This document shows positions 59,698-64,000 of a stretch of DNA of 64,000 nucleotides, piece after piece (the stretch's first letter is position 1; each line of letters begins with the position of its first letter). The notes beneath the pieces are model-generated. The model saw nothing but the letters and a program-made list of their open reading frames with translations. It made no database searches and had not been told where the DNA came from. The DNA comes from EB88 sp965199135. Lineage in GTDB: Bacteria > Acidobacteriota > Terriglobia > Terriglobales > Acidobacteriaceae. The stretch is taken from NCBI GenBank assembly GCA_965199135.1, contig OZ240685.1, positions 930,001 through 994,000 on the forward strand. Reading direction: 5' to 3'. The position numbers and the translations under genes are program-made.

Positions 59698-60510
59698 TTA
59701 GTTGGTGGCTGTTCCGGTCTGCAGCGCAAAGTTCGCGTGCCCGTCCTTCGACAACAGAAACAGCTTGTCCGCGCCCACGGCGTAGAGCACGAAATTCTGC
59801 GGCTCTCCGGGCAGCTCCAGCGGAATGGTCAGCGTGAAGGGGAGACGCCCGAACGCATCCATCGCTCCGAGCACCGCGCCGGTCAGCTGCAACGGGATCG
59901 ACACGCGAGAGCCGATCGCCTGGTTCACGTCCGCCCCCACTGTGCCGTCCGCGCCGATACGTAGCAACCCGCTCGACAACACGTGCGTGTCACTGAGCGG
60001 CAGGGCTTCGCAATTCGCCACGCAAGGGGCTTCGCCCTCCAGGTGCATCGTCCAGGTGCCCGCCAGGCTGGCTGGCACCGTTTGCTGTTCCATCGTGCCG
60101 CTACCGGTGATGCCAAACTGGTCGGTCTCGATCACGTTGATCGTCTTCACCGGTCCTGCCGGGTTCACAAAGATGGCGAAGTTCTGCTCGGTGCCTGGCC
60201 CGACAAGCTGCATCGTGCCCCGCCCGTCGCCGCCGAGCGTGTAGCTGCCACTCAAGGGCGCGCTGGCGTACGTGCTCGAGGTGGAGTTCACATCCACCTC
60301 GGCCGCAAGAATATGGCCCGCCCCGTCGCTGAGAACCGAGCCGATCTCGACCACCTCCTGGGCTCCATCAGGAGACGCATGGTTGGTGCCATGTAAGAGC
60401 ATCGCGTACTGGCCGGTGAACAGGCCGGGAGCAGGAGACACCTGGGCAAGCAGAGACGGCGCAAGCACGACGACACAGGACAGTGACAACAACGAAAGAG
60501 AGCGCTTCAC
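59698..60510 (-). CDS. Exported beta-rich protein of unknown function
   Basis: This 270-residue protein starts at a GTG with AAGGA seven bases upstream. A much longer open frame in the same phase lacks protein-like character upstream. It has a signal peptide (RSLSLLSLSCVVVLAPSLLAQ). The mature part consists of two similar beta-rich halves with repeated patterns such as SVLSDGAGHILAAEVDVN and GSYTLGGDGRGTMQLVGPG, then LSSGLLRIGADGTVGADVN. These Gly/Asp turns resemble exported repeat proteins frequent in Acidobacteriota, with no known function. It is 35 bp upstream of hemB on the same strand and might be transcribed with it. Confidence 0.75.
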   Translation of the reverse strand: MKRSLSLLSLSCVVVLAPSLLAQVSPAPGLFTGQYAMLLHGTNHASPDGAQEVVEIGSVLSDGAGHILAAEVDVNSTSSTYASAPLSGSYTLGGDGRGTMQLVGPGTEQNFAIFVNPAGPVKTINVIETDQFGITGSGTMEQQTVPASLAGTWTMHLEGEAPCVANCEALPLSDTHVLSSGLLRIGADGTVGADVNQAIGSRVSIPLQLTGAVLGAMDAFGRLPFTLTIPLELPGEPQNFVLYAVGADKLFLLSKDGHANFALQTGTATN

Positions 60511-60731
60511 AGGAAGATCCTTGGGATTGCAGGGATTGGTTGCATTGATCCTTGCAGCCCCGGGGCATTTACAAGACCCTCCACCCCACATGCGCGAACA
60601 GCGAAGTAATCGCGGCTCCCGATGCGGAACCACCTTACGAACTCTGGTAACTACAAGGCGGCCGGATTTCCTCGCTAGACTGGGCCCCAGGTAAGCAGCG
60701 CGGGCTGCCACCGCAGGGTGAGGGGCAGAAA

Positions 60732-62531
60732 GTGACCGAGGCTGCTCGAAACCATCACGCGAAGGCTGGCCGGGCGTGGACCACTGCCGTCGTGCTGCTT
60801 GTCCTGTTTGCGGTCCTGGTCCCGCTTGCCCCAGGGATCCCCATTCCCTCCCTGGGAGGTGGCGCGGACGCGAACTTCCACCTGCAACTGCTCGGAAGCT
60901 ACATTGACTCGCTTCACGCCGGAGCGCTCTTTCCGCGCTGGCTCCCGGAGAGCAATCTGTCGCTTGGCTCACCCGTCTTTTACTTCTACGGGCGCCTCCC
61001 CTACCTGCTTGCGGCTGTGCTCGCGATCCCGCTCCACCTCTCCCCGGCAAGCGCGCTGCGCGGTGGCATGGCGGCCTTTCACCTCCTTGCTTTCTTCACC
61101 TGCCGCGCATGGCTCCGGACGCGGTACAGCCGGCGCGCTGCCGACTGCGGCGCCCTGCTGTTTGCGGTGGCGCCCTTTGCAGCCCTGCTCGAGCCGGTTT
61201 TTCGCAGTGGCTACGCTGAGATCGCCGCCGCTTCGCTGCTTCCGCTACTGTTTCTGCTGCTGGATCGGGCCACAAACAATGCGCCTGCCGAGGCGCGAGA
61301 GGTCGCGCTCCTTGGCCTGGTGTATGCCCTGCTGGCCGCCACGCATCTGCCGCAAACACTCCTCGCGATCGGCGTCGCCTCCGCCTACGCGTGGCTGATG
61401 CACGGTGGGAGCCGCGTTTTGCGCAACGTCGCAGCTGCTGGGTCAGGGCTGCTGCTCTCCGCTCCCAACCTCCTGCCGGCCCTCGCTCTCGAGCGAACCA
61501 TCACGCCAGAGGGCTGGCAGTGTGCCAGGTGGGCCGATGTGCGCAACAACTTCCTCTTTTCGAGCCAGCGCTTTCACACCTACTTCTTCTCGGCGCAGGA
61601 GTTTTATCTCTACGGCACCTGGCTGTTGTGCTTTGCCGTGCTAGCGCTCTCATTCGCCGACCGGTACTTCCGACAGCAGGCCAGCACCAGAACAGCGCGA
61701 CACATGCTTCTTTTGCTTGCAGCCTTGCTGGCAGCCATGACCAGGGTCTTCTCGCTTCTGTGGACCCACACCCTGCTCGGCAGCCTGCAGTTTCCCTGGA
61801 GGCTCTTTCCGCTTACCCTCGCAATCACTGCTTCCGTGATCTCCCTGCTGATCGAGGATTCGCAGAGACTCGAGCGGCAGCTTCTCTGTCTCCTCGCGAT
61901 CCTGGTGGTCTGCGAAGCCGCCGTGCCCTTCGAGGGCTTTCTGCTCTCAGAACGCCGAAACAGAAAACAGCTTGAGAACCCTCCAGCCATGGCCGCTCTT
62001 TTCCCCCGGTACGCACCGCCCGGGATGCGGGAGCTGCCCTTTTACAGCCGGAAGAGGAGTTTCGTTCCTGAGTACCTCCCCGCGTCCGCTTCGGCTGCCG
62101 GGTGGCACCTGAGCCCGGACGAGCGCTTGCTTGTTCCCCCTGCAGGCGTCCCCTCGACCCCCGCTCTCCCTGGATCGACAATGACCGAGGCCCGCGAAGC
62201 CGATGGCTCGCTCACGCTCCACGGCTCGGTCGACGCACCCACCTCCGTCCTCTTGCCGACGTTCTACTTCCCCGACATCGTGCTTTCAGGGGCCGCGCCA
62301 GCGACGCTGGCACTCGATCCGCCCTCCGGTCTTGCCCGGGTGTTCCTGCCGGCCGGGGCAGTGGCCGTCCGCGTGGCTCATACCGGCACGCTTCCCATCG
62401 TGGTGGGCGCGGACCGCCTCGGCCTGCTTGGGGCGCTGTGGATCGCAGGGCTGCTCCTGTACTCACGTCGCAGCCACCCAACGGCACGCCGCGCTGCCCG
62501 GTGCGGGAAAGACGTCCCGCGACTCGCGTAA
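60732..62531 (+). CDS. Large integral membrane protein, GT-C/YfhO-like
   Basis: This 599-residue protein starts at a GTG with AGGGG upstream. It has about ten to twelve hydrophobic helices in its first 380 residues. A short early loop contains the acidic pair GGGADANFHLQLLGSYIDSLHAG, and GSPVFYFYGRLPYLLAAV follows. In GT-C-type glycosyltransferases and in the YfhO family, an acidic D/E in the first extracytoplasmic loop is expected. The soluble C-terminal part (about 410-560) is a beta-rich domain with VDAPTSVLLPTFYFPDIVLSGAAP. A lipid-linked-sugar transferase is a reasonable guess, but the family is not secure. It ends before the M56 gene, which is convergent. Confidence 0.65.
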   Translation: MTEAARNHHAKAGRAWTTAVVLLVLFAVLVPLAPGIPIPSLGGGADANFHLQLLGSYIDSLHAGALFPRWLPESNLSLGSPVFYFYGRLPYLLAAVLAIPLHLSPASALRGGMAAFHLLAFFTCRAWLRTRYSRRAADCGALLFAVAPFAALLEPVFRSGYAEIAAASLLPLLFLLLDRATNNAPAEAREVALLGLVYALLAATHLPQTLLAIGVASAYAWLMHGGSRVLRNVAAAGSGLLLSAPNLLPALALERTITPEGWQCARWADVRNNFLFSSQRFHTYFFSAQEFYLYGTWLLCFAVLALSFADRYFRQQASTRTARHMLLLLAALLAAMTRVFSLLWTHTLLGSLQFPWRLFPLTLAITASVISLLIEDSQRLERQLLCLLAILVVCEAAVPFEGFLLSERRNRKQLENPPAMAALFPRYAPPGMRELPFYSRKRSFVPEYLPASASAAGWHLSPDERLLVPPAGVPSTPALPGSTMTEAREADGSLTLHGSVDAPTSVLLPTFYFPDIVLSGAAPATLALDPPSGLARVFLPAGAVAVRVAHTGTLPIVVGADRLGLLGALWIAGLLLYSRRSHPTARRAARCGKDVPRLA

Positions 62532-62605
62532 CGCACGGCCGCTCGGCTGGGTTCTCGCACAGTGAGCGGCGGCGGCTCTGCTGCGAGCTCGGCCCCGGCG
62601 TCCGG

Positions 62606-64000
62606 TCACGGAGCGGTGGAGCCAGTGGCGTTCTGTGCGTCGCGTTCTCTTTCCAGTTCGCTGAGACGGCTTTTCAACGCCTCGATCTCGGTGTCACGCA
62701 GCTGCTTCTGGAACTCGGGCGAGCGGAGGGACGCAGTGGCCTCTTCGACCTCCTTGCGGATGGCTTCGCCGTTCACACGGGCGGCTTCGGCCATCTTCCT
62801 CTGGAACTCCGGGGAACGAAGGGACGCCGTGGCCTCCTCGGCCTGCTGGCGGAGGGCGTCGCCGTTCGCGCGGGAGGCTTCCGCCATTTGCTCCCTGAAC
62901 TCCTGGGAACGCAGGTGCGCGGTGGACTGCTCGATCTGCCTGCGGATCGCTTCCCCGTTGACGCGGGAGGCTTCCGCCATTTGTCGTCTGAACTCCGGCG
63001 AGCGGAGGGACGCCGTGGCCTCTTCGACTTCCTTGCGCACCGCCTCGGACTGTTCCCGGCACTTCGCCTCGTACGCCTCCTGCTCCGCAGGCGTGAGTGG
63101 CGCGGCCGTGGTCTCGGCGGCACGGAGCGGCTGCCCCCCGCGGCCGATCCAGTGGTGGACCTCCAAGCTGCGGCCCCCTTCGACGCTCGCGTTCATCCCG
63201 TGTGCAGTGGCAACCGCTGGATCGGCAGCGGGAGCCGCCGGGGTTGTGACCGCAGGCCCGGGTGCTGCGGGCGCAGGGGAGTTCTGCAGGGTCGTCAGCG
63301 TGAGCGGAAAGGCAGCGGCTGCGCCGGTTGCGGCCCCGGCAAGCAGCACCGCGGTGCCGATGCCGGCTATGCGACGGCTGAGGGTGGCCGGGGAGTGTGG
63401 GCGGATGAGCTGCATGATGCGTTCCTCCAGTAAGTCGGTTGAGAAAAGCGGCATGGCGAGGGACTGCTGCGCGTCCGTGGGCAGCATTGACTCCGCCAGC
63501 GCGAGCAGTGACGTCGCGTAATTGTGTGGCGAAGGCTGCGTGGCGGCGGCGAGTGCATCGGTAGCGAGCTCGCGATACCGCCGGAGCTCCCGCAGGGCCC
63601 TGGGCGTGGCAGGGTGCCAGCGCAGTGGCAGTGCGAGCACTTCGGCAAGGAAGCTGGTCGCAGGGTCGCGGCGCGCAAGGTGGGCGAGTTCATGGGCGAG
63701 CACAGCTTCCTGCTCGCGCGGGGTGTGCTCGAGGAACGCCACGGGCACGAGCAGAACCGGTTTCCGGATGCCGGCAAGTGCCGGGCTCGGGATCGCGGCT
63801 GCCCGCAACTCGGGAAGGTCCACGCAGAAGTGTCGGCACAGCCGCTCCGCCGCGACTGCCACGGTGTGCGGCAGGATCATTGGTTCGGCCGTTGCAAGTA
63901 GCTCGGAAGCAGCGCCGTAGCGCACAAGCAGCTGCATGCCGTACCAGAGCACCGTTGCAACCCACGCGAGAACGCAGACCTTCTCCGCGAGCGCTGGAAC
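62606..64000 (-). CDS. M56-family (BlaR1-like) membrane metallopeptidase, 5' end missing
   Basis: The frame runs open to the right edge, so the N terminus with its first membrane helices is missing. About 464 residues remain. The zinc site is HELAH in VLAHELAHLARRDPATSF, the H-E-x-x-H of M56 antirepressor peptidases such as BlaR1 and MecR1. A later membrane segment is IAGIGTAVLLAGAATGAAAAFPL. In place of a penicillin-binding sensor domain the protein continues with a Pro/Ala linker and three and a half 31-residue helical repeats with conserved EEATASLRSPEF. The substrate is normally a BlaI-type repressor, which should lie outside the window. Signal sensing here is unknown. Confidence 0.85.
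   Translation of the reverse strand, partial: VPALAEKVCVLAWVATVLWYGMQLLVRYGAASELLATAEPMILPHTVAVAAERLCRHFCVDLPELRAAAIPSPALAGIRKPVLLVPVAFLEHTPREQEAVLAHELAHLARRDPATSFLAEVLALPLRWHPATPRALRELRRYRELATDALAAATQPSPHNYATSLLALAESMLPTDAQQSLAMPLFSTDLLEERIMQLIRPHSPATLSRRIAGIGTAVLLAGAATGAAAAFPLTLTTLQNSPAPAAPGPAVTTPAAPAADPAVATAHGMNASVEGGRSLEVHHWIGRGGQPLRAAETTAAPLTPAEQEAYEAKCREQSEAVRKEVEEATASLRSPEFRRQMAEASRVNGEAIRRQIEQSTAHLRSQEFREQMAEASRANGDALRQQAEEATASLRSPEFQRKMAEAARVNGEAIRKEVEEATASLRSPEFQKQLRDTEIEALKSRLSELERERDAQNATGSTAP
62699..63031 (-). repeat. Tandem 93-bp coding repeats in the M56 peptidase gene
   Basis: Three full 31-codon units and a partial fourth encode amphipathic helices of the pattern EVEEATASLRSPEF followed by QMAEASRVNGEAIR. 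The units are close in sequence, with only a handful of substitutions each, indicating recent internal duplication. Confidence 0.85.

Overview
The window is GC-rich, densely coded bacterial DNA and almost certainly comes from an Acidobacteriota (Terriglobales/Acidobacteriaceae-type) soil bacterium. This rests on gene content rather than a marker gene: a giant TonB-dependent receptor with an N-terminal carboxypeptidase-regulatory domain, a stand-alone protein with the same kind of domain, a CRTAC1/ASPIC-UnbV protein, many Tat-exported enzymes, a YXWGXW-repeat lipoprotein and a varied set of polysaccharide-degrading enzymes. There are no phage genes, insertion sequences, CRISPR arrays or rRNA genes. 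One tRNA gene is present.

Layout. Positions 1-12.7 kb hold housekeeping and accessory genes: a ferritin-like Tat protein, a MetX-like hydrolase, an amidase/flavin monooxygenase/EamA group, an OYE-family reductase, an Hsp70-like/phosphoesterase/ABC-ATPase group and a Tat-exported HisC-like aminotransferase. Positions 12.7-14.9 kb hold an exported amine oxidase followed by an exported RidA protein. Positions 15.0-18.5 kb hold the TonB-dependent receptor, which faces away from a hexuronate cluster at 18.7-24.4 kb (tagaturonate epimerase, SDR oxidoreductase, uronate isomerase, hexuronate transporter, GntR regulator). Directly after it, at 24.5-27.6 kb, lies a nickel-pincer set: a LarA homologue, LarE and LarB. 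Positions 27.5-41.2 kb form a glycan-degradation region with a clan-A glycosidase lipoprotein, a LacI regulator, a GH31 enzyme, a CRTAC1 protein, a GH127 enzyme and a sialate O-acetylesterase. From 41.5 kb onward the genes are mainly core: tRNA(CAT), pckG, an MBL hydrolase, a thioredoxin-like protein, thrS, tspO, an M28 peptidase, lipB, lpdA, hemB, and at the end an incomplete M56 (BlaR1-like) peptidase with internal repeats.

How the genes work together. The most interesting unit is 18.7-27.6 kb. UxaC, UxaE and the SDR would take galacturonate or glucuronate to D-mannonate. No mannonate dehydratase is present. The LarA homologue keeps the exact spacing of the lactate racemase His-Lys-His residues and sits with its cofactor genes larE and larB. 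I propose that it epimerises an aldonate at C2, for example D-mannonate to D-gluconate, instead of racemising lactate. A TGGT-N3-ACCA palindrome just downstream of a sigma70-like promoter before uxaE fits the local FadR-type GntR regulator. Start sites were chosen from ribosome binding sites where possible, and several genes appear to use GTG or TTG.
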